Source: Polyangiaceae bacterium (GTDB lineage Bacteria > Myxococcota_A > Polyangia > Polyangiales > Polyangiaceae). Taken from it: DNA of 64,000 nt. Of this stretch, positions 10,081 to 18,871 are shown piece after piece (the first letter of the stretch is position 1; each line of letters opens with the position of its first letter). The translations under genes were made by a program, and so were the position numbers. The notes beneath the pieces are model-generated. The model did no database searches. It was not told the DNA's origin and was given only the letters and a program-made list of their open reading frames with translations. The DNA lies in assembly GCA_020846005.1 (NCBI GenBank), contig JADLEQ010000049.1, positions 17,981 to 81,980 of the forward strand, read 5' to 3'.

Positions 10081-10728
10081 TCACCGGAGGGTCGTGAACC
10101 GGGTCGCCACGTCCCCGAGCCCCTGGACGCCCATCACCCGGAAGAAGACGTGCTCCTTGCAGGTCTCTCGCGGCACGGTGCCGAAGTCACGAGAATCATA
10201 CGGATATTTGCGATTGTCGCTGACCAGGTAGACCTTGCCCTTCGGCACCCGCAGGTTGGCGCGGACGTGGGGCTGAGCGACGGCGCCCCGGGCCACTCCG
10301 CGCTTGTGGGTCCCGCTCGCCAGCGCCTCCTCGTCGCAGCTCATGGTGTCGAGGCTGCCGCTGTTCGGGTCCGCGACGGTGAAGGTGGCCGGATCGCAGG
10401 CGCGCTCGTTGGGGATCTTCCGATCGTCGAGGTAGATGTGCTCGCCCTCGACGCGGACGTCCTGCCCCTCTTCGGCGGCGATGCGCCCGATCACGACGCG
10501 GGCCGGGGCGCCGGGCTCGGGGCACAGCACGAGATCCCCGAACTTCGGCGCGGTGGCGCGCCAGAGGAGGATCCAGTCACCCGGCGAGAGCGTCGGAGAG
10601 ACGCTCGCCTCGAGGAAGGGATCGTCGGTCGGCACCTGCCACCAGCGCAGCGCCAGCGCGCGCAGGCCGCCGACGATCAGCGCGACGACCAGCAGGACCC
10701 AGGCGAGCCCCCGGAGAAGGTTTCGCAC
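10081..10728 (-). CDS. lepB: Signal peptidase I family protein (S26), general-base lysine not seen
   Basis: Membrane-anchored S26 protein of 215 residues with one N-terminal transmembrane segment (about 5-27). The box B equivalent is EASVSPTLSPGD, where Ser42 would be the nucleophile. Box E is well kept (VSDNRKYPYDSRDFG, about 169-183). The box D stretch, usually KR-V-V-G-x-P-G-D, reads VIGRIAAEEGQDV, so a glycine stands where the catalytic lysine is expected. Either the lysine is displaced or the protein is not a normal LepB. The GTG start has TACACT 8 nt upstream. Immediate neighbours are the FHA gene downstream and a trypsin-like lipoprotein upstream, all on the same strand. Confidence 0.75.
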   Translation of the reverse strand: MRNLLRGLAWVLLVVALIVGGLRALALRWWQVPTDDPFLEASVSPTLSPGDWILLWRATAPKFGDLVLCPEPGAPARVVIGRIAAEEGQDVRVEGEHIYLDDRKIPNERACDPATFTVADPNSGSLDTMSCDEEALASGTHKRGVARGAVAQPHVRANLRVPKGKVYLVSDNRKYPYDSRDFGTVPRETCKEHVFFRVMGVQGLGDVATRFTTLR

Positions 10729-10735
10729 GCGGCAG

Positions 10736-10741
10736 AGTGTA
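10736..10741 (-). promoter_or_regulatory. Candidate -10 element (TACACT) of the signal peptidase gene
   Basis: Minus strand GGGTTACACTCTGCC places TACACT 8 nt before the GTG start, implying a very short leader. No clear -35. Confidence 0.4.
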
Positions 10742-10852
10742 ACCCGCCGCGCGCGGCTCGGGTATTCCGTGGCGGAGCCCGGCGGCCAGACCGCCCGCCG
10801 CCACCCTGCCCGCGCTCCCGGCCCCGATCGGGCAGGCCCGGCGCGGCGCGAC

Positions 10853-11701
10853 TCAGCCGCCGCAGCCGGCGATCGGCGGGAGCTCCGCGGGCGAGGCGCC
10901 GTCCGCCACGAGCTGCGACGCGGCGAACACGGGTCGCCAGCGATCGAGGCGCGTGAGCTCGGAGAGCGCGCGCGTGCGCTCGTCGCCATCCATCACGGAC
11001 GCGGACACGATCCCGACGATCTCGCCGCCGGCCTCGTCGAGGACCGGTCCGCCCGAGTCGCCGGGGCAGATGGACGCGGGGACGCGCACTCGGGTGCGGT
11101 GGACCGAGGCGATCCGGCCGCCCACCCGGGCCTTGCGCCGGATGCCGTCGTGAGAGAGCGCGCAGCGGCCGAAGCCGAGCGGCTCGACCAGCTCCCCGAC
11201 CACGGGAGGCGACCCCAGCCGGACGGGCGGGCCGTCGAGGCCGGCGAGCTCCCGATCGAGGACGAGGATCGCGATGTCGCCCGTCCCGCCCGCGTGCCCG
11301 CACGGCGGGGCGACGATCGCGCGCACACCGACCTCTCCCCAGGGCAGATGCGCGCCCCCGAGCTCGATCCGCACGCTGGCCGGCGCCACGTCCTGGGCGA
11401 CGTACTCTCCGTGCCGGTCCCGCTCGCTCACGCAATGGTGCGCCGTGAGCACGCGAGCGTCGTCGATGAGGGCGCCAGTGCACGACACGTCCCCCACGAC
11501 GACGCGCACGACCCAGTCGTCCTCGACGGCGACGGCGAGCGGCGTCGCGCGCACGTCGAGCGGACCGGCGCCCTCTCGCGCGGCGGGGGTCGCCGGGGCC
11601 GCGCGGACGGGCGCGGCGTCGAAGAGCGCGCAGCCGGAGAGGCCGGCGCCCAGCGCACCCGCGACGACCACCGCGCCGGCGAGCCGCCGGACGCGCGACA
11701 C
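10853..11701 (-). CDS. Trypsin-like serine protease lipoprotein
   Basis: Envelope-anchored chymotrypsin-fold (S1) protease, 282 residues. The signal VVVAGALGAGLSGC has a lipobox at about residue 24. The triad is complete: His89 in LTAHHC, Asp142 in GTGDIAIL and Ser216 in GDSGGPV. Cys90 next to the histidine is conserved as in trypsin. The GTG start gives a compact signal peptide. An ATG 51 nt upstream, which overlaps the end of the preceding TPR-like gene, is an alternative that would add 17 residues. It may be co-transcribed with that gene. Substrate unknown. Confidence 0.85.
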   Translation of the reverse strand: MSRVRRLAGAVVVAGALGAGLSGCALFDAAPVRAAPATPAAREGAGPLDVRATPLAVAVEDDWVVRVVVGDVSCTGALIDDARVLTAHHCVSERDRHGEYVAQDVAPASVRIELGGAHLPWGEVGVRAIVAPPCGHAGGTGDIAILVLDRELAGLDGPPVRLGSPPVVGELVEPLGFGRCALSHDGIRRKARVGGRIASVHRTRVRVPASICPGDSGGPVLDEAGGEIVGIVSASVMDGDERTRALSELTRLDRWRPVFAASQLVADGASPAELPPIAGCGG

Positions 11702-11741
11702 CGCGGGAGTCCCCCCGCGGGCGCCTCGCGCCGCCGGCGGC

Positions 11742-12266
11742 TCAGCGCGCATCGGCTCGCTCTCCGGCGAGGATCGGAGCTCCGGCCGCTGGCGGCAGCT
11801 CGAGTCGAGCGAGGCGCAGCTCGGGCGCCCGGGAGGGGACCTCGCCGGACCCCCGCAGGGCGCTGGCGAGCCAGGTCGCGCGCAGCTCCGCCCGCGCCGC
11901 GAGCGCCGCACCGCAGCGCGTCGCCTCGCACGCCGCGACCGCGCGGCGCTCGGCGGCGTGCGCACCACGGAGATCACCGGCCGCGAGGTGGACGGACGCC
12001 AGCGCATGCAGCGCCCGCGGCTCGGCGACCGCGACCGCGGGCGCACGCGCGAAGGCGGCGTAGGCGACCCCGGCGAGGCCGCTCGCCGCGTGGCGCTCCG
12101 CGAGCTGAGCGAGCGCCGTGGCATCGCCAGGCTCCCGCGCCACGCGCGCCTCGAGCGCGCGGAGCTCCGGATCGAAGCGCCCGGCGAGCGCCTCCACCCG
12201 CAGCGGAGACGCCTCGGCGATGACCGCCGCCGCCAGCGCAGAGACCGTGAGAGCCGACCGCCACAT
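11742..12266 (-). CDS. Secreted TPR-like repeat protein, unknown function
   Basis: A 174-residue Ala/Leu/Arg-rich protein. The N-terminus (MWRSALTVSALAAAVIAEASP) looks like a cleavable signal peptide. The rest reads as two or three degenerate tetratricopeptide helix pairs, for example EPGDATALAQLAERHAASGL and PRALHALASVHLAAGDLRGA. GTG codons just upstream would add up to 6 residues; the ATG is preferred because it gives a normal signal peptide. The gene abuts the trypsin-like gene downstream (40 nt, or an 11-nt overlap with the alternative start), so the two may work together in the envelope. No family was recognised. Confidence 0.6.
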   Translation of the reverse strand: MWRSALTVSALAAAVIAEASPLRVEALAGRFDPELRALEARVAREPGDATALAQLAERHAASGLAGVAYAAFARAPAVAVAEPRALHALASVHLAAGDLRGAHAAERRAVAACEATRCGAALAARAELRATWLASALRGSGEVPSRAPELRLARLELPPAAGAPILAGERADAR

Positions 12267-12416
12267 GAGAGCCCGCGACACCACCGAGTACGAAAGGTTC
12301 CGACTCTCGTACGCGAGGAGAGCTTGGATCGATCCCGCGCAGCGAGCACGCGCCGCGCGGGCGCCTTCGCACCCACCTCCCCCTACAGGCGACGCGGCCG
12401 CGAGTCGCGCGCTCCC

Positions 12417-13523
12417 TCAGGCGCCAAGCACGAGGTCGTCGCGGTGCACGACGACCACGTCGTCGGCGGACCTCCCGAGCACGAGCTCCAGCGCCGAGCC
12501 CTTCTTCCCGGCGGCCCGCGCGACGTCGAGCGCGCCGAGCCGCGCGAGGCCCCGACCGACCTCCGCGCCGTCCGGCCCGACGACGAGGACGCCGTCGCCC
12601 GGCCCGAACTCGCCACGCACGCCCAGCACCCCGATCGGCAGCAGGCTCGACTTTCCGCTCGCCAGCGCGCGCGCGGCGCCCTCGTCCACCAGGACCGTCC
12701 CGCGGGGGCGCAGCGTGTAGGCGATCCAGTGCTTGCGGGCCCGCAGCACCTCGCCGACGGGCGGGAACAGCGTGCCCACGTCGGCGCCGGCGAGGACCGC
12801 GCCGAGCACTCCGTCGCGACCCGCGGGCGCAATGACGGCGGTCGCCCCCGCGCGCGCGGCTTTGCGCGCAGCGTCGAGCTTGCTCTCCATGCCGCCGCGC
12901 CCGACGACCGCGCCGGCCGTGACGACCTTCCCCACCTCCGAGCGCTCGTCGAAGATCGGGATGCGGTCTCCTCGCGGGTCGAGGACTCCCTCCACGTCGG
13001 TGAGCAGCACGAGGAGCTCAGCGGCCACGAGGGGCGCCACCATCGACGCGAGCTGATCGTTGTCGCCGAACCGGATCTCGTCGGTCGCGACGGTGTCGTT
13101 CTCGTTGACGACGGGCACCGCGCCGGCCTCGAGCAGCGCGCCGAGCGCGTCGCGGGCGTTGTTTAGGCGCTCGCGATCGGCCAGGTCCGCGTGGGTCAAG
13201 AGCACCTGGGCCGAGGTCAAGCCGACGGCGCCGAACGCCTCGTCCCAGCGGCGCATCAGCGCGCTCTGCCCAGCGGCCGCGGCGGCCTGGAGCGCGCCCA
13301 TGTCCGACGGCCGCTTGCGATACCCGAGGCGCTCGCAGCCGAGCGCGATCGCGCCGCTCGACACCACCACGAACGCCCGGGCGTCGCCTCGCGCGGCCGC
13401 GCGCGCGGCGGCGATCTCGCGCGCGAGCCGGTCGGGGAAGCCGGCGTCCCGCGCGAGCGCGCGCGAGCCGACCTTCACGACGACGCGACGCGCCTTGCCG
13501 AGCCTCGAGCGGGCGGGAGCCAT
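12417..13523 (-). CDS. proB: Glutamate 5-kinase
   Basis: First enzyme of proline synthesis, phosphorylating the gamma-carboxyl group of glutamate. The 368-residue protein has the amino-acid-kinase fold: VVKVGSRAL near 15, VVSSGAIALG near 53, NENDTVATDEIRFGDND near 140-156 (glutamate and Mg site) and GRGGMESKLDAA near 208. A C-terminal PUA domain (about 275-365) matches the two-domain bacterial form. Its partner proA is not in the window. The ATG lies 10 nt after TAGGCT, whose TAG is also the stop codon of the upstream ABC-like gene. Proline normally feeds back on this enzyme. Confidence 0.95.
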   Translation of the reverse strand: MAPARSRLGKARRVVVKVGSRALARDAGFPDRLAREIAAARAAARGDARAFVVVSSGAIALGCERLGYRKRPSDMGALQAAAAAGQSALMRRWDEAFGAVGLTSAQVLLTHADLADRERLNNARDALGALLEAGAVPVVNENDTVATDEIRFGDNDQLASMVAPLVAAELLVLLTDVEGVLDPRGDRIPIFDERSEVGKVVTAGAVVGRGGMESKLDAARKAARAGATAVIAPAGRDGVLGAVLAGADVGTLFPPVGEVLRARKHWIAYTLRPRGTVLVDEGAARALASGKSSLLPIGVLGVRGEFGPGDGVLVVGPDGAEVGRGLARLGALDVARAAGKKGSALELVLGRSADDVVVVHRDDLVLGA

Positions 13524-13535
13524 GGGCGGCGTAGC

Positions 13536-14531
13536 CTACCGAAAACTCGCGGCGGCGGGCGCGACCTGGAGCGCCCCCGGGGCGCCCTCGAGCGGGCGGA
13601 GCTCGTAGAGCGGCGCCTCGGCCTCGACGGACGCCTCGGCGAGGTCGCGCTCGTCCCGCCCCTCACCCAGCGTGACGACCAGCCGCGCGAGGCCGTCGAC
13701 CACGGCCAGGGCCGACGGCGCCTCCGCCACCGTCGCGCCGCGCCGGACGAGCGCCTCGCGCAGGCGGCCGCTCGCGTCGGGCGCGACGAGGACGTAGCCG
13801 GGAGCCGGCGCGTCGGCACGCGCGGGCGGCGCGAGCACGGCGCCATCGACCAGGTCGACGAGCTCGCCGCGCCCCGCGAGGCTCGCGACCGCCGGCTGCC
13901 AGTCCGCGCGCGCCGCCCCCCAGACGAGCGCGTGCCCGCTCGACAGCCGCTCCAGCACGCCGGCGAGCCACTCGGCGGACGGCGGATCGAGGCCCGCGAA
14001 CGGCTCCTCGAACGCGAGCGCCGCGGGCCCTCCCCCCGGGAGCCGGAGCGCCGCGCACGCCACCGCGACCGCCCGGCGCTCGAGCAGGTTCAGCGTCACG
14101 CATCGCCGCCCCCCGAGCTGCTCGACGCCGAGCAGGGCGAGCGACTCGCGCGCGCACGCCCGCGCCTCGCGCCGGCTCCACCCCGCCAGGTGCCCGCTCG
14201 CCTCCACCACCTCGGCCGCGGTCCACCTCGCCGGCAGCTCCGCGGCGCGCGGCGCCAGCCCGACGACGCCGCTCGCGGTCGCCTCCCCCAGCGCGACCCC
14301 CGCGAGCGCCGCCGCTCCGCGCGCGACGACCGCCTCGCGCCGCAGCGCGAGGAACAGCGGGCTCGCGTCGCCGCGGAGGGCCACGCGGGGACCGGCGACG
14401 GTGAGCGTCAGGTCGGGCGCGAGCGGGACGCCGGCCAGGTCGATCCTCGCGTGCTCGAGCTCGAGGAGCGGCACCGCGCGTGGCGCCAGCGCCACCGGGG
14501 GCGTCGACTCCGGGGCGCCTCGCTCCCCCAC
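13536..14531 (-). CDS. ABC-transporter ATPase-like protein lacking functional nucleotide-binding motifs
   Basis: The 331-residue protein keeps the outline of an ABC ATPase but not its chemistry. Where Walker A is expected, the sequence is RVALRGDASPLFLAL (about 49-63) with no GxxGxGKS. The signature region reads CVTLNLLERRAVAVACAAL (144-162), so LSGGQ is lost, while Walker B is partly kept as AALAFEEPFAGLD (170-182). The H-loop histidine is replaced by a WGA stretch. A C-terminal 120 residues are unassigned. It probably cannot bind ATP and may be a structural or regulatory relic. No permease gene is near. The next gene upstream, a small lipoprotein, ends only 3 nt before its GTG/ATG start region. 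Confidence 0.55.
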   Translation of the reverse strand: MGERGAPESTPPVALAPRAVPLLELEHARIDLAGVPLAPDLTLTVAGPRVALRGDASPLFLALRREAVVARGAAALAGVALGEATASGVVGLAPRAAELPARWTAAEVVEASGHLAGWSRREARACARESLALLGVEQLGGRRCVTLNLLERRAVAVACAALRLPGGGPAALAFEEPFAGLDPPSAEWLAGVLERLSSGHALVWGAARADWQPAVASLAGRGELVDLVDGAVLAPPARADAPAPGYVLVAPDASGRLREALVRRGATVAEAPSALAVVDGLARLVVTLGEGRDERDLAEASVEAEAPLYELRPLEGAPGALQVAPAAASFR

Positions 14532-14534
14532 GCG

Positions 14535-14999
14535 CTAGTCCTCGATCTTGATCCCGCCGCCTGCGGGCGCCGGCGCCTCGCCGGCAGCGGGCGCTGGGGG
14601 CCCGAAGAGGTCGCTCGGCACGACGGCGGCCCCGGGCGCGACCGCCGGCGCGCCGCCCGCTCGCGACGCCATGGCCGCGAACCACTGTTGGCAGCTCGGC
14701 TGCGAGTGCCCCGGCGGACACACGCCGACGAACATCTCGCCGGCCGCGTTCACGGCGAAGCTGCCGTCCGGGCAGTCCATCTGCCGGATGGTGGCGGTGG
14801 CGTTCGTCACCCGACAGCCCGCGACCGCGGCGGAGGCCACCACGCGATCCGCCCGCGCGACGGCGTCGGCGACGCCTTGCTCCACGAAGGTGACGTACGC
14901 GCCGGGATCCGACTTCGCCCCCATCCCCGGCGTCGCGGCCGCGCCGCACGCACCGAGGCCGACGGCCCACACGGCGACGCAACCGGCGGCGCGCGTCAC
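14535..14999 (-). CDS. Small lipoprotein of unknown function
   Basis: A 154-residue protein that starts with GTG in a GTGA overlap with the stop of the frameshifted lipoprotein gene. The signal sequence AGCVAVWAVGLGAC gives a lipobox near residue 18. The middle contains four further cysteines that may pair (CRVTNATATIRQMDC, then VCPPGHSQPSC), and the C-terminus is Pro/Ala/Gly-rich ending GGGIKIED. No family recognised. It is probably made together with the neighbouring lipoprotein and is likely in the same envelope function. Confidence 0.65.
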   Translation of the reverse strand: MTRAAGCVAVWAVGLGACGAAATPGMGAKSDPGAYVTFVEQGVADAVARADRVVASAAVAGCRVTNATATIRQMDCPDGSFAVNAAGEMFVGVCPPGHSQPSCQQWFAAMASRAGGAPAVAPGAAVVPSDLFGPPAPAAGEAPAPAGGGIKIED

Positions 15000-16230
15000 G
15001 GGCCGACCAGCGCCTGGACCGAGCGGCTGAAGTCGTCGGCGATCTTCTCCGTGATCTTGGTCCGGCGCTCGGCCTCGGTGTCGTGCCGGCGAGTCGTCCG
15101 ATCGACGTACTCGTCGCTGACCGCCCCACCCGGGGCCGGCACGGCGGCCGCAGCGGGCGCCTCCGCCTGGCGGGGCTGCGACCGGCAGAGCACGGCCTCG
15201 ACGGGCTCGTAGCTCACCGTGCCCTGCGCGGCGCGCGCGCGGTCGTTCGCCTGGCCCATGGATCGGTTGCCGAGCACCAGCATGACGATCCCGCCCGCGG
15301 CGACGACCGCCCCGGCGGTGGTCAGCTTGCCCCCGAGGCTCGTCGCGTCGGGATCGTCGGCCTGACCGAGCCCGAGGCCCAGGGCGAGGACCCCAGCGCC
15401 GATCCCGGTGAAGGCGCCTCCCCAGGCCGCGAGGGTACTGATCTGCCCCGGAGCGTGCTCGGCCGGCGCGGGGAGGGCCGTCCCCCGGGCGTCGTAGAGC
15501 AGGTCCGCGCGGCGCTTCTGTTGCGCGTCGTCGAGGTCGACGATCGACTTCTGGTAGTACCAGACCGCTCGCCCGCTCCCGACCTGCACCGCCTTGGCGG
15601 AGAGCACGCCCTCGTAGCCGAGCCCAGCCATGTTCGCCTTCGCCTGTTGCGCCGCAGCCACGGCCACGCCCCGGCACTGCTCGCGGACCTGAGGCGAGGC
15701 CCGATGGGCTGGAGCTGGCCGTTCCGGACCGCGAAGTAGCTGAGCTTCACCGAGAGCTCGCTGTCCCGCTCGATCTTGCCGGCGCTGAATTGATCGATCT
15801 CGAACAGCACCTCCACGCCCTGCGTGCGCGCTCGATCGATCCCCGACTGTCCGTCGCCCGGCTTCAGCGCCTGCCACGAGACCACCTGGTACCCTGCCTG
15901 CGCTAGCCGTACCTCGAGGCTGGACATCAGGACTCCGCAGTTCATCCTGATGAGATCGGACTGCGCGTCCGACACGCCGGCCTTGGTCGTCAGGCAGTTG
16001 TCGGGCGGCAGGATCCCGACGCGCGTCCCGCGCCGAAGCACGGTCTTGGCGTCCGCCGCGAGCGCCTCGGCGCGATCCGGGAGCCCCGGGACGTACTCCT
16101 GGGCGTTGAGCTCGATCCCGAGCGCGTAGCTCTGCGGGGCCGGCGGCGGCGGGACGACGGGAGGCACGTACCCGACGCACGAGATCGCGGCGGCGGCGGT
16201 CGAGAGCGAGGCGAGGTGTCGGAGGCGCAT
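14996..16230 (-). pseudogene. Lipoprotein gene with an apparent single-base frameshift
   Basis: Two open segments on the same strand look like one protein. The first starts at an ATG with AGGAGC in front, has a lipoprotein-like signal (ASLSTAAAAISC), a Pro-rich spacer and about 150 residues of folded sequence ending YFAVRNGQLQPIGPR. The second, one frame over, picks up near 15690 with QVREQCRGVAVAAAQQAKA and runs to the stop, including two hydrophobic helices (GIGAGVLALGLGLG and VVAAGGIVMLVLGN). The span is 1235 bases, one short of whole codons, which fits a one-base deletion or a sequencing error. Whether it is truly broken cannot be told. Family unknown. Confidence 0.6.
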
Positions 16231-16251
16231 GATGCTCCTGGATTTGGAGCC

Positions 16252-16257
16252 GTCCTA
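16252..16257 (-). promoter_or_regulatory. Candidate -10 element (TAGGAC) of the frameshifted lipoprotein gene
   Basis: Minus strand CTGCTAGGACGG has the extended TGC-TAGGAC form 22 nt before the ATG; an AGGAGC ribosome site lies between. Confidence 0.35.
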
Positions 16258-16285
16258 GCAGCCTGTGGCGGCGGCTGTCCAGCGC

Positions 16286-18823
16286 TCACCGGACGGAGAT
16301 CACGTCCGTCAGCGCGAGCGGCGTGTCGCTCCGATACACGGCGAACGGCGCGAGCGCGCGGGCCAGCTCGAGCAGCGCGGGCGGGACGACGGGCGCCGAC
16401 TCGATCTGGACTCCCTCCAGGCCGAGGAGCGCGCCGACCAGCGTCGTCTCGGGTCGCGGCAGCTCGTCGATCGGCGCGTCGCGCGGGAGCTCCGCGAGCC
16501 GCCGGGCGTGGGCGAGCGCCTGGCGGAGCCCGCCCAGCTCGTCGACGAGGCCGCGCTCGACCGCCTGGCGGCCCGTCCACACGCGCCCCTGCCCGATCGC
16601 GTCCACCGCGGCCTTCGTCATCCGCCGGCCCTCGGCGACGCGGGAGAGGAACACGCCGTAGAACTGCCCGACCTTGCGCGCGAGCTCGCGGCGCTCGTCG
16701 TCCGTGTACGGCCGGTAGAGGCTCTCGGCGTCCGCGCGGGGCGCCGTGCGGTAGGTCTCGACCGAGACCCCGACGCGGCGGAGGAGCTCGGCCACGTCGG
16801 CCTTTCCGTAGAAGATCCCGATGCTGCCGGTGATCGTGAGCGGGTTGGCGAAGATCCGGGTCGCCGGCGCCGCGACGTAGTACCCGCCGCTGGCGGCGGC
16901 GCCCCCCATGCTCACCACGACGGGCATCGCCTCCGCCGTCAGCTTCACCTCGCGCCACATCACGTCGCTCGCCATGGCCGAGCCGCCGCCGGAGTCGATC
17001 CGCAGCACGACCGCCCCGTAGCGAGGATCCTCCCGGACGTCCTTCAAGGTGTCGCGGATGGTGTACGAGCCCACCATGCGCGTGCCGAACAGCGGCACCA
17101 CCTGGCTGCGGCCGTCGACGATGTTGCCGTCCACGTGGACCAGCGCGACGCGCCGCCCGCGCCCGAAGCGAGTCGGCGCCCGCGGCGCCGGCGCGTCGTC
17201 GACGACCGGCGTCTCGCGCCCGACGAGCTCGTCCACGCGAGCGTCGAGCTCGTCGTCGAAGGCCGTGCCGTCGACCAGCCCCGCCTGCTTCGCCTCGCTC
17301 GCGATGAACGGGCCGCCCGCGATGCGGCGGCGGAGCGCCGCGACCGCGAGCTGGCGGCCGCCGGCCACCGCGCCCGCCACCTCGCGCTCGTACTCCTGGA
17401 GGAGCTCGATCTTGTCGGCGCGGGCCGTCTCGCTCGCGCCCGTGCGCGTGAGCTGCTCCGGCGCGCTCTTGTGGTCGCCGATGCGCACGAACTCGGCCTT
17501 CACGCCGAGGTTCGCGAGCAGGCCCTGATAGTATGTGTGCTGCGACTTCAGCCCGGCGAAGCGGAGGCCGCCCGCGGGGTGGACGAGCACCTGGTTCGCC
17601 GCCGCGCAGACGAACAGCTCCTGCGCGCCAGCGTCCTCCAGGTGGCAGAGCACGCGCTTGCCGTGCCGGCGCAGGTGGTAGATGGCGTCGCGCAGCTCCT
17701 GAGCGGTCGCGAAGCCGTCCGCGGGGGCCGTACGGAGCTCGAGCAGGACCGCGTCGAGCGCGGGTTCGTCCTCCGCGAGGGACCAGAGCTGGCGCAGGAA
17801 CGCGACGTGCTCGCGGCCGCTGCGCGTCGACTCGACCCGGACCCGGGCGGCCCAGCGCGGCGCGTCGACGCCGGCCGCGTCGCGGTGCGCGCGGAACGCG
17901 ACCTCGGCCCGGAGGTTCCGGTCGGCGTGCAGCTCGCGGCCCGCCCCGAGCGCCGTCCCGAGCAGCGCGCCGGCCTCGACCTCGGACGAGCCGACGGGCG
18001 AAGAGCTGACGAAGGCGAGGCTGACCGTCGCGAGCCAGCTCTCGCTCGGCCGCCCGGCGTCGAGCCAGGCGCCGTCCGCGCGCAGCCTCCCGAACGGCAG
18101 ATCGAGGCCGAGCACGGCGCGGGGCGCCCACGCGTCGGTGTCGGTCGAGTAGCTCGCCTCGAGGCCGAGCTCGACCTCGCGACGCCCGGTGGGCCGGATC
18201 GCGAGCGCGAGATCGTACGCCGGCCCGACGCGCACGCGCCCGTTGTCGGCGACGGTGAAGCCGCGCGCCACCGCCGCGAGGCCAACCGCGTCGAACGGCC
18301 GCTCCGTCCACCCGAACGACCACGACGAGAGGCCGTGCCGGGCCGCGGCCGGCGAGTACGACCGCTGCCACGAGAACCCGAAAGCGGTCGCCTCGGAGGG
18401 CGCGAACCCGAGGCCCCACGTGAGGACCTGATACCTACCCCCCGCACGGGGTAGCAGGCCGGGAGCGTAGGCGCTCCGACCCACGGCCGGAGGATCGACG
18501 AGATCGAGCCGCAGGCCCGTCCCGAGCGAGAGCAGCGACACCGGGGCCGCGAACGAGAACGCGTGCCCCTGCCACGCCTGCTCCGCGGCCTCCTCCAGGT
18601 AGATCGAGCTCCAGCGGAGCTCGGCGCCCGGCAGCAGCGCGAGGTTCGCCGGGTTGAGCGTGAGCGTGGTGGCGTCGTCCACGGACGCGGTGGACCGACC
18701 GAACGCCGGGAGCTGCTGGGCGTCACTGGTCGCGCTGACGGCGAGCCCGGCGGCGAGGACGCCCGCGGCCGCGGCGCGGCGCGAGAGCGAGGGCCGGTCG
18801 AGCCGGGCGAGCGCGCGGGGCAT
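16286..18823 (-). CDS. sppA: Signal peptide peptidase SppA fused to an N-terminal outer-membrane-barrel-like domain
   Basis: An 845-residue protein. After a signal peptide (AAAAGVLAAGLAVSATSDAQQ) comes about 270 residues with the feel of an outer-membrane beta barrel of the FadL/PorV kind: TLTLNPANLALLPG near 52-65, then alternating strands rich in W, Y and F. The second part is a tandem S49 peptidase as in long SppA: the catalytic lysine is in GDHKSAPEQL and the serine in GGAAASGGYYVAAPA, with SGGGSAMASD and GSIGIFYGK around it. Such enzymes cut signal peptides and membrane fragments. Fusion to a barrel-like part would place the protease at the outer membrane, which is unusual; the barrel call is inference. 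TAGCCT lies 9 nt before the ATG. Confidence 0.82.
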   Translation of the reverse strand: MPRALARLDRPSLSRRAAAAGVLAAGLAVSATSDAQQLPAFGRSTASVDDATTLTLNPANLALLPGAELRWSSIYLEEAAEQAWQGHAFSFAAPVSLLSLGTGLRLDLVDPPAVGRSAYAPGLLPRAGGRYQVLTWGLGFAPSEATAFGFSWQRSYSPAAARHGLSSWSFGWTERPFDAVGLAAVARGFTVADNGRVRVGPAYDLALAIRPTGRREVELGLEASYSTDTDAWAPRAVLGLDLPFGRLRADGAWLDAGRPSESWLATVSLAFVSSSPVGSSEVEAGALLGTALGAGRELHADRNLRAEVAFRAHRDAAGVDAPRWAARVRVESTRSGREHVAFLRQLWSLAEDEPALDAVLLELRTAPADGFATAQELRDAIYHLRRHGKRVLCHLEDAGAQELFVCAAANQVLVHPAGGLRFAGLKSQHTYYQGLLANLGVKAEFVRIGDHKSAPEQLTRTGASETARADKIELLQEYEREVAGAVAGGRQLAVAALRRRIAGGPFIASEAKQAGLVDGTAFDDELDARVDELVGRETPVVDDAPAPRAPTRFGRGRRVALVHVDGNIVDGRSQVVPLFGTRMVGSYTIRDTLKDVREDPRYGAVVLRIDSGGGSAMASDVMWREVKLTAEAMPVVVSMGGAAASGGYYVAAPATRIFANPLTITGSIGIFYGKADVAELLRRVGVSVETYRTAPRADAESLYRPYTDDERRELARKVGQFYGVFLSRVAEGRRMTKAAVDAIGQGRVWTGRQAVERGLVDELGGLRQALAHARRLAELPRDAPIDELPRPETTLVGALLGLEGVQIESAPVVPPALLELARALAPFAVYRSDTPLALTDVISVR

Positions 18824-18831
18824 GCCGGCCG

Positions 18832-18837
18832 AGGCTA
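18832..18837 (-). promoter_or_regulatory. Candidate -10 element (TAGCCT) of the sppA-like gene
   Basis: Minus strand GGTGTAGCCTCGGCC puts TAGCCT 9 nt before the ATG, again predicting a nearly leaderless message. Confidence 0.4.
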
Positions 18838-18871
18838 CACCGCCGCCGCGCCCGCGCCACGGCCCTCGGGA

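Noticed and set aside
12288..12312. GTACGA...TCGTAC inverted repeat upstream of the TPR-like gene
   Set aside because: Only six bases per arm with a 13-base gap and no second copy; too weak to call an operator.
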